From positions 124,001-188,000 of the forward strand of contig JAODTK010003154.1 of the NCBI GenBank assembly GCA_026419785.1: a stretch of 64,000 nt of DNA, written 5' to 3'. The translations under genes and the position numbers were made by a program. The stretch comes from Sclerodactyla briareus (lineage: Eukaryota > Echinodermata > Holothuroidea > Dendrochirotida > Sclerodactylidae). The first letter of the stretch is position 1. Every line of letters begins with the position of its first letter. The notes under the pieces were generated by a model. It was not told the DNA's origin. It did no database searches and saw nothing but the letters and a program-made list of their open reading frames with translations. Of the stretch, positions 23,646-35,000 are shown in pieces.

Positions 23646-24258
23646 TTCAGAGTAAACACAACAATCGGAATAATTGATCGATTTGCTGCGTCGTAAGTAA
23701 AAGCAGTACTTTTGAAACGCGAATGTAAGGTTGCGTGAGCCTTGGAAGTTTATGTTTACACGGCGATCGGATTTCAGTAGTATAGGCGCTCTTCAGAGGG
23801 CGTAGTGCCTCAACGGAATACAAACGAGCGAAACGAAGCGTTGCTCGTTGCATTGGAGGAACGCCATGTTACACGCGCAGAAACCCGGTTGGCAGCGTGG
23901 TTGGTATTGCGTCTCCGTGGAAGTACGCACCAGCACGCCTAAGCAATCTTTTGTGTATGGTAGCAATGCAATTTACTTCGATTGAACCAACACAATGTGA
24001 ACCCCAAGCTGCTTATTTACTGTTAGAGATACAAAGATATAGATCTAGAGATATAGATATCGCTAATCTTGGATATTACTTTGATTTGGGGTTGTAGAAT
24101 TGGAATAATCTACAGCAGGTCGACTTTTACGGATTCAATAAACAGTCTCGATCGAATTTAGCATAATACGAACTGAGCTGGGCCTCGTCCATTATTTACC
24201 TAAATTCAGCGTCTCGGACTTGTATTCACCAGTAAAAGTCTCCCAGTTGCAGTTTTAT
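23646..24258. repeat. Dispersed repeat family D, full copy
   Basis: About 610 bases define this family. It begins cagagtaa.cacaacaatcg and gctgcgtc.taagtaa. Then come cgcgaatgtaaggttgcgtgagcc, gttgctcgttgcatt, ggtagcaatgcaatttactt, agatacaaagatatagatct, a ggttgtagaattggaata hairpin-prone segment and cagtctcga. It ends near cccagttgcagttttat. Other copies lie at 55560-55700 (5' part), 60155-60500 (truncated) and 60502-63347 (interrupted). No coding capacity is evident. It could be a non-autonomous element or a satellite-like unit; I do not recognise the family. Confidence 0.75.
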
Positions 24259-24440
24259 CCCTAAAATAACACAGCACGAAAACTATGCCCACTTCAGTGA
24301 AGAGTGTTGTCCACTCACAATTTGACGATGCGCGGATAACTTACTGCCGACGCGCATTGTGTGCGTATTGCTGTTGTTACATTATTTAGAACAGGACAAA
24401 ATTCCGATCTGAACAAGGAAGGTTTCATAAATACTTCATT

Positions 24441-25876
24441 CAGGGGTGGGGCCAAAGGGGGGGGGGCCAAGAGGGCGGTGCCCCCCCCCCTATGGTTTGC
24501 GAAAAAATAAAATCGTTTGAAACGATGTTTTAACGCACTGATTTTCGTCGGGGGGGGTGGGGTGAGGTGTTATAAGATAGATTACTATGCTATCAGTTTG
24601 TCGGATTCGAACCAAATCTTCGTGATGGGGAGGGGGGGGGGGGAGGGACGTTCTTCAATCAAATCCTAGTGAAAAAAAAATGTTGTGGTCTATCGTATGT
24701 CAACTTTTGTGTGAATGAAAAAAAACCCAATTTTTCTGCGCTCTAGCGCGCGGCGTGGCCGTGTTTTTCTTCGTCAGTTCTGTCATCCGATGTATCCCAC
24801 GCATGGAATCTAATGTACCAAAAATCAAGTTGCGGATTCAAACATATCTTCGCAGAGGGGGGGGGGGCACGGGGGGGGCCGTTACCGACATGAATCCTAG
24901 TATTAGGTAATGAAAAAACCCAAAATCGCGCGCCGTCACCGGCCTGCTGTGTTTCTTCGTCACATTTTCATTTGATCGATATATGCCCACGCAATCAATT
25001 TAGTGGTTACCAAACATGAAGTCCGCGGATTCGAACAATCTTCGTAGATGTTAGGGGGGGGGGGGGGGGGGGTGTGCATGGTTCACCTAAATCCAAATGA
25101 AAAAATGTGGTGGTGATACTTTTTAAACCCTTAGGTAAATCAAAAACCCAAAATTTGCGCGCGGTTCGCCGCGCGCGGAGTGCGTTTTCTAACATCAGTT
25201 CCTTGATCCGATTATATGCCACGCATGATCTACTTGTACCAAAATCAAATTTTTCCGGATTCGAAACAAACCTCCAAAGATGGGGGGGGGGGCACGTTCC
25301 CACAAAAATTCTTGGGGAAAAAAATGTTTGTGGTGATAGTTTTTAACACTTATGTAAGACAAATACACCCAAAATTTCAGCGCGCTTCGCGCGCGTGCCT
25401 GTGTTTTCTTCGTCAATTTCCTCGGACCGATTAATTGCCACGCATCAATTTGACGGTACCAAAACATGAAGTTCGCGGATTCGAACAAAATCTTCGTAGA
25501 CGGAGGAGGGGGGGGGGGGGGCCAGTGCCACCCATAACCCCCAAATGAACATGTTGTGGTGTTGATAGTTTTCAATAATTAAAAACCCAAAAAATTTTAC
25601 CCGCGCTTCGCGCAGGTCCTGTTTTTTCTACAGAATTTTTTCATTTCATCGATAATACACAGTATACAAATGACCAGGACAAAAAACCAACTTAAAGATA
25701 TTTTAAGTGTCGATGAAACGGCCCAGAGAGGCGATCTCTGCATCGGGAGGCTTAGACGGCCTCAACATTGTCTGGTTTACGCTCCGCGCTAACCTGTGGT
25801 TGGACGCTCTGCTTAGATAGTCAATCACCAAGTTTGCGCCCCCTCCCCCCTATTGTAAACCCAGCGCCGGCCCCTG
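24441..25876. mobile_element. hAT-like TIR element carrying an internal satellite
   Basis: The left end starts caggggtggggcc and the right end, read on the other strand, starts caggggccggcgctgg. Eight bases outside each end are similar (acttcatt at left, cctccatt at right, 6 of 8 matching), as expected for a decayed 8-bp target-site duplication. CAGGG-type termini with 8-bp duplications are typical of the hAT superfamily, so I assign it there tentatively. The 1.44-kb interior codes for no transposase and is mostly a tandem repeat (separate entry). The right end matches 5915-6025. Confidence 0.5.
24620..25640. repeat. ~225-bp satellite with GCGCGC core and G runs
   Basis: Each unit contains a G run, cacgttc.c, a (g)tgaaaaa.atg.tgtggtgatagtttt segment, aaaacccaaaattt, a GCGCGCTTCGCGCGC-like palindrome, a tgttttcttcgtca segment, tatatgcccacgcat, gtaccaaaa and gcggattcgaac. 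G runs begin near 24630, 24858, 25056, 25280 and 25506, and GC-palindrome cores lie near 24745, 24930, 25160, 25382 and 25604, giving a unit of roughly 190-228 bases. Frames of up to 126 codons across it, containing proline runs, are artefacts of G/C tracts. Confidence 0.85.
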
Positions 25877-27137
25877 CCTCCATTGGTTTCCTGCAATCTG
25901 GTTGGCCAAAGAGTGTTGAATCCAGACCAGTATCAATTGAATCGAGGGTAGGGCAGCTTTGCATTATTCTGTGACTGAGAAGAATTACATGTATCTGGAA
26001 TACAATGTGTAGCTGGTGTGCAGCCATAGTAACTGTACCTTAACATGTACAAGCTCTGCACACAAAGTCATCGTGAAAAACGTTATCAACTTGGTTGGAT
26101 AGTTGCTGTGGTAAATACATTGTGATCTTGTCACTCACAGGCAACATTTCCAATGTACATCATACAGTTTACATAGCGCAGCGCACAAGCACAATGACAG
26201 TCTGACACGGTACTGAAGGGTAACCAGCGGACGTATCACACACAAATGTTTGACAGAGTCGCCGCCGCCCAGATGCATGCTCGAATGTACACACACGTCA
26301 TTAAGTAACAATACTGCAGCCTGTCATGGCTTCACAAAATACAGGGTAGGCGACGCTCATATTGTCAAATATAGGGCCAACGGCGAACAACACGCAGCTA
26401 ACCTAGTGTCATGTTTGAAATTATTATTCTGGATAATGGAAAAATAGGTCGTGCATTGCAAAATATCTCCTAAACTGTATCAAGAAGCCTTTGAAATACG
26501 GTTAATGTTTTGCCAGAGTCACCGTCTCGCGTAGGCAATCAGTGGCTATTACGTTACACAACGTTACAAACGTTTCGAAAGGTGAACCTGAAAATGATGG
26601 AAAATACATTACTTAATCAACAGAAGTTACCTGTTATGTCTTGGTTATCGAACTAGAGGTTGTCTATCGCGAGCTGCGATGCGATAGTGATAGGCGTGTT
26701 CCAGATTGCAATCTTGCCACACGTCGGGTTCAAATTTTCTTGTGGACTTGGGAGTACAGTGGGTTCGCTGATGTTGTGTAAAAACATACACCAGTAAACA
26801 CCCCAAGCCCTTCGATTCGAAACTTAGCGGTTTGCGTTGCTTGACTATGTAGTATCGGGGATTCTCGCATTTGATGTCCCTGACCCGATTTAAGAGAATG
26901 TTTATTGTACAAGAAAATGACCGTTAAAACTCCTTTTTCCGATTCCTTTTATACGTTTATACTCCACGATTGGGACGTCAATCTTCGTCTTAAATCAACA
27001 AACGACCCCTCGGCAACCTCGTATTTATCCCCTAAATTGAAGCCCCCAGACATGACTGACGAAGGCCTAGATAAAAGTAAAGTCCAGAGGTGGAGCTGTT
27101 TGCAAATGACCTTAAACACACTCTCTCACTAACAGGA
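25877..27137. other. Anonymous DNA, no gene seen
   Basis: No gene recognised. The words ttgacagagtcgccg (26250) and ttgccagagtcaccg (26510) are similar short repeats about 260 bases apart. Short frames at 26250-26447 and 26905-27132 are unfamiliar. Confidence 0.4.
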
Positions 27138-27610
27138 GTGTTATAGTGACATATAGTGGATTGGACGGCAAGATTCCCATTTTGTTGGAATATTAGAATG
27201 AGTTATCGTTTGACAAAAACCCCTCCTAGTCCGAGCTCTAGTTCGCACTTGGTGGTGTGATACTTCAAACCTAGATGGTGGTTCAGATAGACGCAATCGA
27301 TTTCTATTTCGAATTATGTTGTTTCTGTGGCTTCCGTAATTAATCAGCTGGCAAGTCATCGGTGTGTTCTGAAATAGAGTGACACTCAACTGGAGATGTC
27401 CAGGGTCTTGCACGGTTGCGCTGGGGAATACTATGAACCACGAAGTATTCAAAATTCACAAATAAGCGGGAACAAACTGATGTGTTTCACGATAATCACA
27501 CAATAGATCCCTACTCACTCCTTCGAAGGAGTGTCTTTGCCGGCACTTCCAAAAGGATACACAATACGTGGTCCCATGCCCTCTCCAATATAATATATTA
27601 GATCTCCATG
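27138..27610. repeat. Dispersed repeat family E, copy 1
   Basis: This is colinear over about 470 bases with 55786-56283. Both start gtgttatagtgacat, then share gctctagttc.c, ctagatggtg, cagacgcaatcgattt.att, a..atgttgttt.tgtg.cttccgtaa, gaagatgt-type and tttcacgat sequences, and cacaatacg.gg, and end gcc.ctcca.ttaatataat.....ctccatg. A minus-strand frame of 103 codons (27141-27452) crosses it, but the second copy does not keep it open. Confidence 0.7.
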
Positions 27611-29337
27611 GGGGTGCCTATTCAGCATAAATGTGATAGGATTTTCGTGCCCATTCTTAGGCCGAAATGAACAGTAGATTTAATTTCCGGGCCGACCGTC
27701 TCTGCATATCCGCATGGTCAGTTTAAATCGCCGGGATGCCCTCGTGTAGACAGACAAGTCCCCGGCCGTGCATGCCCTGTGGATGAAACCCGCGTTCAGA
27801 TAGTTGATTACCTCCTATTGATCGCGTGGACCGAAGCATTGTGCAAAAAAAACTTTAGTTGATGAACCGTGACATGTATTAATTGTTACAAACGTTATGT
27901 AATTTCTTTCATGTTCCTGGGGTGTAAGCCAATATAGCCTGTATTAAAAACGATCGCATGTCATAAACACATTGTTCCAGTAAAAACGATTTCTTCCCTT
28001 CAAAAAAACAAAAACCTTGTGCCTTCAGCGAAGGCCGACTATTCTGCATGCTGCTTATCACTGTTTTGGCAATATTTTTCACTTATCCTCCCAACTTGAT
28101 TCATTGCCCAGACGCGTGTGCGGAATAGAGATAGGTGACATAATGAGTACATATAAGCCCAGCTCATCAACTAACTTCACTCCTTCAGTTCGATGGAATA
28201 GTGCAACTACTCCCCCAGTGAGCTCGCCTGTGCTCTCTGATACCCGCTGGAATCGCTCGCAAGTCTCTCTTTGTCTTGGCACTCGGTATCCTTCTGTCTT
28301 GTGGTTGAGCCCCTAGAATCAATTGCGGCGAATGCAGTAATGAAACAAAGCAAGAGCCGCATCTCTAGGCCTACTCAAGTGCATTGATTTTCAAAAAATT
28401 TCGGTATTGCAACTTCTCATGAAATTTGCCGGTGGATGTTTAGACTGACCACGCCTCTCCCAACGGAGTTACTGTAACATCTGTTGTGCTGACAACAAAT
28501 CATGCCATCAGCTCACCGCAGAAACAAGCTTTGAGCTGTGAATCGCTGTGAGCTTGTCCTCGACGTGGAAAAGAGCTATATAAGAACGAGATAATTATTA
28601 TTAGATATTATTATTTTCTAGCTCTAATGAAGTTTCCGACCACATTGTCGAGAAGTGACTGCCTTGTGGAACACATATGTGAGAGACATTTGCTGAAGGT
28701 TTGGTCCCCGAGCGCCTTGTCGATTGGTTCGCAATAGCAGCTGATGGAGACTCAGGACGACTTATCCTATATATAAATATAATTATTCAAACATTTTCTT
28801 ACATGTTGTCTCTGACCAAACGATCGTAACAGTCTTAGTGATTTTGTTTGCCACTTTGCATATGTGTTAAGCCCGAAAACGTCATCAATACATTCACTGT
28901 GCTAAGGAAAAATATTGTTGTGAACTATTTTCTTGACTTTCTATAATGTGGTTTTTCTTTTTATTTAATCTGGGGGGTCACGGATCAAATCTGGGCGACT
29001 TGGGCCAACGGTTAGGGCTGCACTGAGGTGGTCATTAGGGACGTTGCGAGGTGTGACGTTGGCGAGGTCACAGCGGAAAACAGGAATTCGAAAATGAAAG
29101 GAAAGGATCAAAAACGGACCACGAGAGCTCTTTTTAGGTCAAAAAAATCTCAACGTCGTCGGAGAGTCATTGCCCTTCGGGCTATTTAATTACTGGGCTC
29201 CAGGTCAACAGCAGTCAGTTGGATGTCCTCGACACTACTGGCATGCGAAGTCACGGTAATGGTGCAGTGATGTACATCAAACCCATGAGAAATACCAATA
29301 TGACAATTGGAATCATTTGCTGTGCGGCAACAAGATT
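27611..29337. other. Anonymous DNA, no gene seen
   Basis: No gene or repeat recognised. A 99-codon plus-strand frame at 28017-28316 has no motif I know, and serine/threonine/proline richness is its only feature. Confidence 0.4.
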
Positions 29338-29480
29338 AATTACCAGTGAGAATCACTAGAGAACGTAACACACGATGCTTGTCATGGAGGCGAAATGTAT
29401 GCTCAGCGAACACCTTCCGAAAAAATGGGAAAAGACAGGGCAGTTTTATGAAGACATAACGGTATATTGAAGTTATTATC
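29338..29480. repeat. Dispersed repeat family A, copy 2
   Basis: Partner of 7236-7445: it carries ccagtgagaatcactagagaacg, gatgcttgt, gggaaaagacagggcagttttat and cggtatattgaagttatt in the same order and lacks the T-rich insertion of the first copy. Confidence 0.55.
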
Positions 29481-29804
29481 CAACCTCAGCATACTCCTCA
29501 ACTGCTGTAGTGGGGGTATTTGACTCTTGTGATATTTCATTTCACACTTACATGTTAGGGTTTCTCAACTGAGTGATTTTATTTGCTGTGTCCGTGGGTT
29601 TTTAGCCATGCTCTTTCACGAAGCGTCATTTTCAAGACAGGTCTTCGTATGACTATTGGAAAACAATCCAGAATCACACCACTGGAATGAGTCATTGCTG
29701 ATTGCCTATCCGCAGAATTTTGCCAGTGAAATTTTTGCAGCAGTTGTGATTCTTACTGGCATGCTCACATACTACATTCGGGACGAAACAATCAATTCAT
29801 TTGT

Positions 29805-30140
29805 GCCTCTATATGAGGTAAAATGCAGCCTTTGAGATAAATATTTGAATGAAATATTGTATTTCAATACACCCCTGTCCTTTTGAGCGAGACTGATAAT
29901 AACCTGCCCGTTAGCTGAATTTACCGATGGCGTTTGCCATAGACAATCGTCGCGATGTTTGACAATGGGTGACACACATGGTTTCCTTTTTCAAATGAAA
30001 CATTCAGAGGTGTTGAGTGTTTCAGTCAATGTAAGTTCAGTCCAATATACTGCATATTACCAGTGCCCGTCTAGACGCAATGTAACTACCCCGTTCAATA
30101 TTCGCGAGTGTTCTAACGATTATGTCTCTCAAAGTAAGTA
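29805..30140 (+). repeat. Dispersed repeat family B, copy 2
   Basis: Partner of 10195-10640, located near the start of the duplicated unit. It appears again at 38310-38625 as part of the second duplication copy, so only the 10.2-kb copy is independent. Confidence 0.6.
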
Positions 30141-31100
30141 GCAATATGGTGGGCGATAATTTCTTAACATTTCTATTATTATAGTCTTTTCCTTCATTCG
30201 TTCATCCTTAGGTCATGCGTCACAAATTTTCTACTACACTAGTTCAGGTCGTAAGTGGTATTAATTGTCTATGTAGTACGAATCGCCGTGTAACAATTGT
30301 GGGTAGTGTTGTGGCCCAATATCCTCCGTTTCTTATTTGTCTGGCATATGCCTTCGAGTGGGGGCAGCGACGATGAATTGAGTATGACTCCAGCATAATG
30401 ATTTTGACAGGCTGATAGTCTTTTTGTTCCTCAAACACGTGCAGGACGAAACAAAGTCGCTTTATCATAAAGAAACCGGCATGGATGTCATACTTGCATG
30501 ACCCTGCAAACATTCTTTGTTTTCTATTGAAAAATAAAACAAATAATTTCAACTTCCAAAAGATTTGTGTTCGGGAGGAGGATTTACCATAGTGGGTTGG
30601 TTGGTGTTGACACGTTATTTGGTGAGAGAAAAACAACAATCTGCTAAATGTTGTCGTATTCAACAAAATGAAAACATCAAAGCAAACCTAATTCCTGTGT
30701 TTGTCCCATGTGTTATTGACTCTGAAGGCGGCGTTTCATGCACGCGGTTGGGCGGCGGGCGTTGTTCGAATCGGTCTGTAGCGATTTCGCCCGCCCGCGT
30801 GTCCGCGTGGTATTTCGCAATCAATTTTGGGGATTTCCCTGCAATCTTTACCGGCTTGAAGCCGGGATAATAACTGGAGAAAGAGGACAATTTTATGGTT
30901 CAAATAATGTTTCAAAAACCATACATAAACTGTTTCAACAATAGGGATGAGATTTTTTATGACAGAGTGTTGTCTATATTCAACGGCCAGACCCAAGACA
31001 CCTTTGTGAACACATATTTACATTTTAATTAAACCGATAATATGTCAAGTATTTGCAGATTAAACCTCAAACTTGTCAATTGTGAAGTTTAGGGGTCTAC

Positions 31101-31413
31101 ATCGATGTTACCAGGGTCCGATGTTTCCCCGTTTCTTGTTATATTTTTAATGATCCATGATTTACGAGGGTCGATGTTCCCAAGGTCGATGTCCCAGGGT
31201 CGATGGACCAGGTACGCAGTTTCACGTTTTCGTCTATTTTTAATGATCCAGAATTAGGAGGTTCGATGTTCCAAGGGTCGATGTTCCCAGGGTTTGTGTT
31301 CCCCGTTTTGTTAGATATAGATATATGTATATATATATATAGATATCTATATATAATATATATATATAATAGAATATATAATATATATAGATTATAATAT
31401 ATATATCTATATA

Positions 31414-31444
<31 letters not shown>

Positions 31445-31790
31445 GTTAGATATGTTATATATTTTGAACATCGGACCCTGGGACACATCGGCCTTGGGAA
31501 CATCGAAACCTCGGTAATTCATTGGATCATTAAAATAAAAACATTAACAAAAAAAACGGGGGGAACATCGGACCCTGGGAACATTCGGACTCTGGGAACA
31601 TCGGGACCCCAAGACCATCGGACCCTGGGACCTCAACCCTGGGGAAACATCGAACCGTCGTCGTAAACAGGGAATCATTAAAAATTTAACAAAAAACGGG
31701 GACATAGAACCCTGGAACATTATCGGACCCTGGGAAAAATCGGAACCCGGGAACATCGAACCTCGAAAACATCGAACCCTGGGAACATGA
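31101..31790. repeat. Palindrome of CGATGTTCCCAGGGT repeats around (TA)n
   Basis: The left arm (31101-31311) holds repeats of tcgatgttcccagggt in forward orientation plus two copies of ccgtttt..tta.ttttaatgatcca. The right arm (31465-31790) holds the reverse complements: gaacatcggaccctggg repeats plus tggatcattaaaat..aaacgggg. Between them, 31312-31448 is almost pure TA dinucleotide. The symmetric arrangement makes a large potential hairpin or cruciform with the TA tract at its centre. Low-complexity tyrosine/isoleucine frames across the TA tract are not genes. Confidence 0.85.
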
Positions 31791-31984
31791 CATAGCCCAG
31801 GTTTAATCGTTGACATCTGAACAATGGTTCGTAAGAGATAACCCCGGGGTTTAGGTTTAAACAATAGGGGGGTCCGGTGTTTGATAAAATAATAAAAATT
31901 AGTGGATAATAATAATAATAACTAGGACTCCATCGGTTCTTATATAGCCATATACATAAAGGAGAAGAGGTGCGGACTCGAGAA

Positions 31985-32080
31985 AACGCCCCCCGCCCGC
32001 CAGCCCGCGTGCATGGAAACGAGGAAACGAGTCTTCAAAACGCCCGCCCGCCCGCCCGCCCGCGGGCATGGAAACGCGGC
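31985..32080. repeat. (CCCG)n-rich repeat, two units
   Basis: Two units of a cgcccgcccg tract followed by gcatggaaacg lie about 50 bases apart, the second with about six CCCG repeats. A reverse-orientation relative (gcggcgtttcatgcacgcgg next to gggcggcgggcg) lies at 30727-30762, so the palindrome is itself bracketed by inverted GC-rich motifs. Confidence 0.75.
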
Positions 32081-35000
32081 TTTCGTGTTGAAATGAATGT
32101 ACCTATATAATCACGCCTGGCATGCGAATTTCCGCAGCTGCACGTTCACTTCTTCTCATTCAGATCAGAGTTAAAAGACCATTGCCCGATAGTCATGAGC
32201 CGAGAATCTAGGCAATTAATATGTCCATGGGCAACCGTAGCTCGCGTTCCTGGTTCATGATAATTAGATCGTCATCCAATAGCCACGCGCCTCATCAAGC
32301 AGCGTTTAACGTGACGTCATGGCCTGAGACGAAAATATACCTCAGAATTGAAACAACCTGCATTTCAGTTTTCAATCCTGCAGAAACAGAGATAAATGTT
32401 TATAACACTGACAAACATGTTTCATTCACCGACATGAAGTGACAAGGTTTTTGGGATAAGGGGGTATTCAATTCACTGACGGGAAAAAAACACTGTTTGC
32501 TAGTTTAATGATCTTGGATAATGGGTCTAAATGGTAATAAGGGAGAACACGATATACCATTCACGCAGTGCATGGGCTCTCCTTGTCATCTAAACAATTC
32601 CCGCAATATAATAGTAGCGCGGTAAATAAGTCCACATTGTGAGCTAATTCTTCCCCATTTGAAAGGTAGCCCCAAAGGGTTACTGAAAGGTAATCTAAAG
32701 TCACTATCTAAACTGATAGCGTAGTAGCGTGCGGCGCAATTTTCCTTATCTTTCCAAAATGGACATCAACTGCCTCAAGATACATTCATAAAAACAATTT
32801 GAGTTTTATAAATCCGGTTCACCATTTCAGATTCCGAATAGAATTTTCTGTCAATAGGCCATAAACATTAACCCTCTCACAGAAAACTATAGTCTATAGA
32901 TACTACTGTACTATTCCAATGATAGGTTACCACCCTTTCTACTTCTATAATATAAAAAAAAAAAAAACAATAATGAAGTATGAAGATTGCTCGACACATT
33001 CCGCATGGCTGCCGTCCAAAGGAGAAAGTCATTCATTACAATTCAGTAGTTGTTTACTCAAGTCTTTTGGTCATGATGGATAGGATTGGCCAGGGTTGTC
33101 ATCAAAAAGAGTGGGCAATTGCAGCTTACCAGTATCTGAAAGGAGTTAAAATGCGCTGGCTATGAGGAGAACTCATGATACAGGTCAGTCACCACGGACC
33201 GATTATCCTGCCTAAAAGAAATTCCATGACAAAGTACATATCTCGGGCGGCCTTGGTGAAGATACAAGGAAAGCACCAGATCGGAATGTATTGAGTTGTT
33301 CCCCAAACCTGTCCATCTCATGTCAGGAAAGAGACGTAATCGGCATTAAGCGATAGTGAGAGGTCTTGATGGCAGCATAGAAATCTAAAATCACATCTGA
33401 AGTCCCCATAGGGAATTCGGATGCAATTCGCATCATGTCGATGGTTTATCGGTTGAGCTTTGGGTAAATATCTATCCGCCAACCCGGAATCATGGAAAAA
33501 CGATTAAGCTGTTCGGGCGACTTCCCACCTAACAATTCACTCTTGAGAGAAACTGAGGCGCTTACGAACAGCTGGGACAAGGCTGCGAAGTTAAAATGAT
33601 AGGCTGGAGGGAGATTTTTCACAGGACTAGATGAGCGACACCACCGTTGGGCGGGGGGAAGCCAAAAAATGGTAGGGTAGTACACCCCTCATTTTGCACA
33701 GAGTGTCTAGAAAGATGCCAGAGGCCATCAATATTTCAGGGCTGCATGGTTATAAACAAAAAAAAATAGAGAAAAACTTCATTTGTCTGAGTGGGGTTGA
33801 GCAATTTTGATTGATTTTATCTGCAATTAGAAGGTTTCAGCTCGTGTCAGTAACTGTTTTTGTTAGTATTTCCACACCAGTCTTCGGTAGTTCAATCCGT
33901 GAAACACTTACATCCACTAAGTCATTTCCTCTTTAGGATAGCTTTGAATTGGACTGGAGAACTGCAAGAAGGACGCTTCGAAAATGCCATTAGGATGGTA
34001 GATTTGCATGTGTTCCTTTTTTATATCCTTTATTTTTCTGGTGTGTTTAACTTTCTGTTGAGGTAATTTGCTGTTTTCAGAGACGAGTAAATCACGATAT
34101 CCCACGATATTACATGTTAGAATAAAATATGCTATGAGCATTGTTCATGAGCACGGGTTTTCTCGTCATTTTCAACCGGCATCAACCATATTTTTGTATT
34201 GTCAATTGAGTTTTGCCAAAAAGCATCCCAACTCTCATCCTAAGGCTAGGGCAGATACTCCGGTTAGTACCCCAATCAACACGTACAACGTAATAAATTG
34301 GTTAGGAATAGGGGTTGTGGTAAAATGAATTCAAATAACGTTCTACTTCCTACGAACAGAAAATGTCTAACATTTTTCGAAAACTGCATGATACACCAAG
34401 GATCGTCAAATGGGCCACAATCCGAGGAATCCGACGAGGTATACATGTGTGGATATATCTCTATTTACAAGATGCCTATTAAATTCCATTGTATCGACAT
34501 CGATTTAATAAGCATCCGGCCATTCCAGGAGATGTCAGCTTATAAACTTTTGGTAGTGGAAGTTAGTGGAATAACCTTCAAGCTTTCATGTCCCAGGTCG
34601 TTACCTAAAACCTCAGTGCGACGTTCGATGCCGTCGAACTTTTGGGCTGATTTATGAAAGTGAATTTGAGGTCGCTTCACCTGGTAAAACTTTTTATCTA
34701 TTTGCCCTCTCCTTGGCAGGCGCTTTATAGCGCCTTTCTCCCACGAGGAGAGTTGATGTCAAGATTTTTGTTCCATTCGGTCCTCAGCGATACGCCAGGA
34801 ATTACGTCACTGAAGTGATCATGGCTTGCAGTCGAAATTTCGCGGCTGGGGAGAATTATAACTATCCGCAAATATGTTATTGATGCACCGTTGAATTGAA
34901 ATCCCGAAACCAGAATGTGCTCCTACACCGAAACACTGGTTACTGGAAAGACACCTAACAACCCACATAAAATAACCTGAACATTAACACTTATTCTTCA

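Noticed and set aside
25240..25500. GGATTCGAAC words in each satellite unit, considered as reverse B-boxes of tRNA genes
   Set aside because: No A-box at the right distance and no cloverleaf; a ten-base match in a repeated unit is counted once, not five times.
25195..25575. 126-codon minus-strand frame with proline runs, considered as an extensin-like protein
   Set aside because: Proline runs come from G/C homopolymers in the 225-bp satellite.
30244..30666. 140-codon minus-strand open frame inside the duplicated unit
   Set aside because: The equivalent stretch near 38760-39130 in copy 2 is broken by indels, and no domain is recognised.
31139..31522. 127-codon minus-strand frame rich in Tyr and Ile, membrane-like
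   Set aside because: It is translation of the (TA)n core and palindrome arms.
31985..32080. GC-rich block considered as a CpG-island promoter
   Set aside because: It is a short CCCG tetranucleotide repeat with no adjacent gene or TATA/initiator context I can support.
34298..34657. 119-codon plus-strand open frame inside the duplicated unit
   Set aside because: Copy 2 at about 42790-43130 has several indels that break the frame; no recognisable family.
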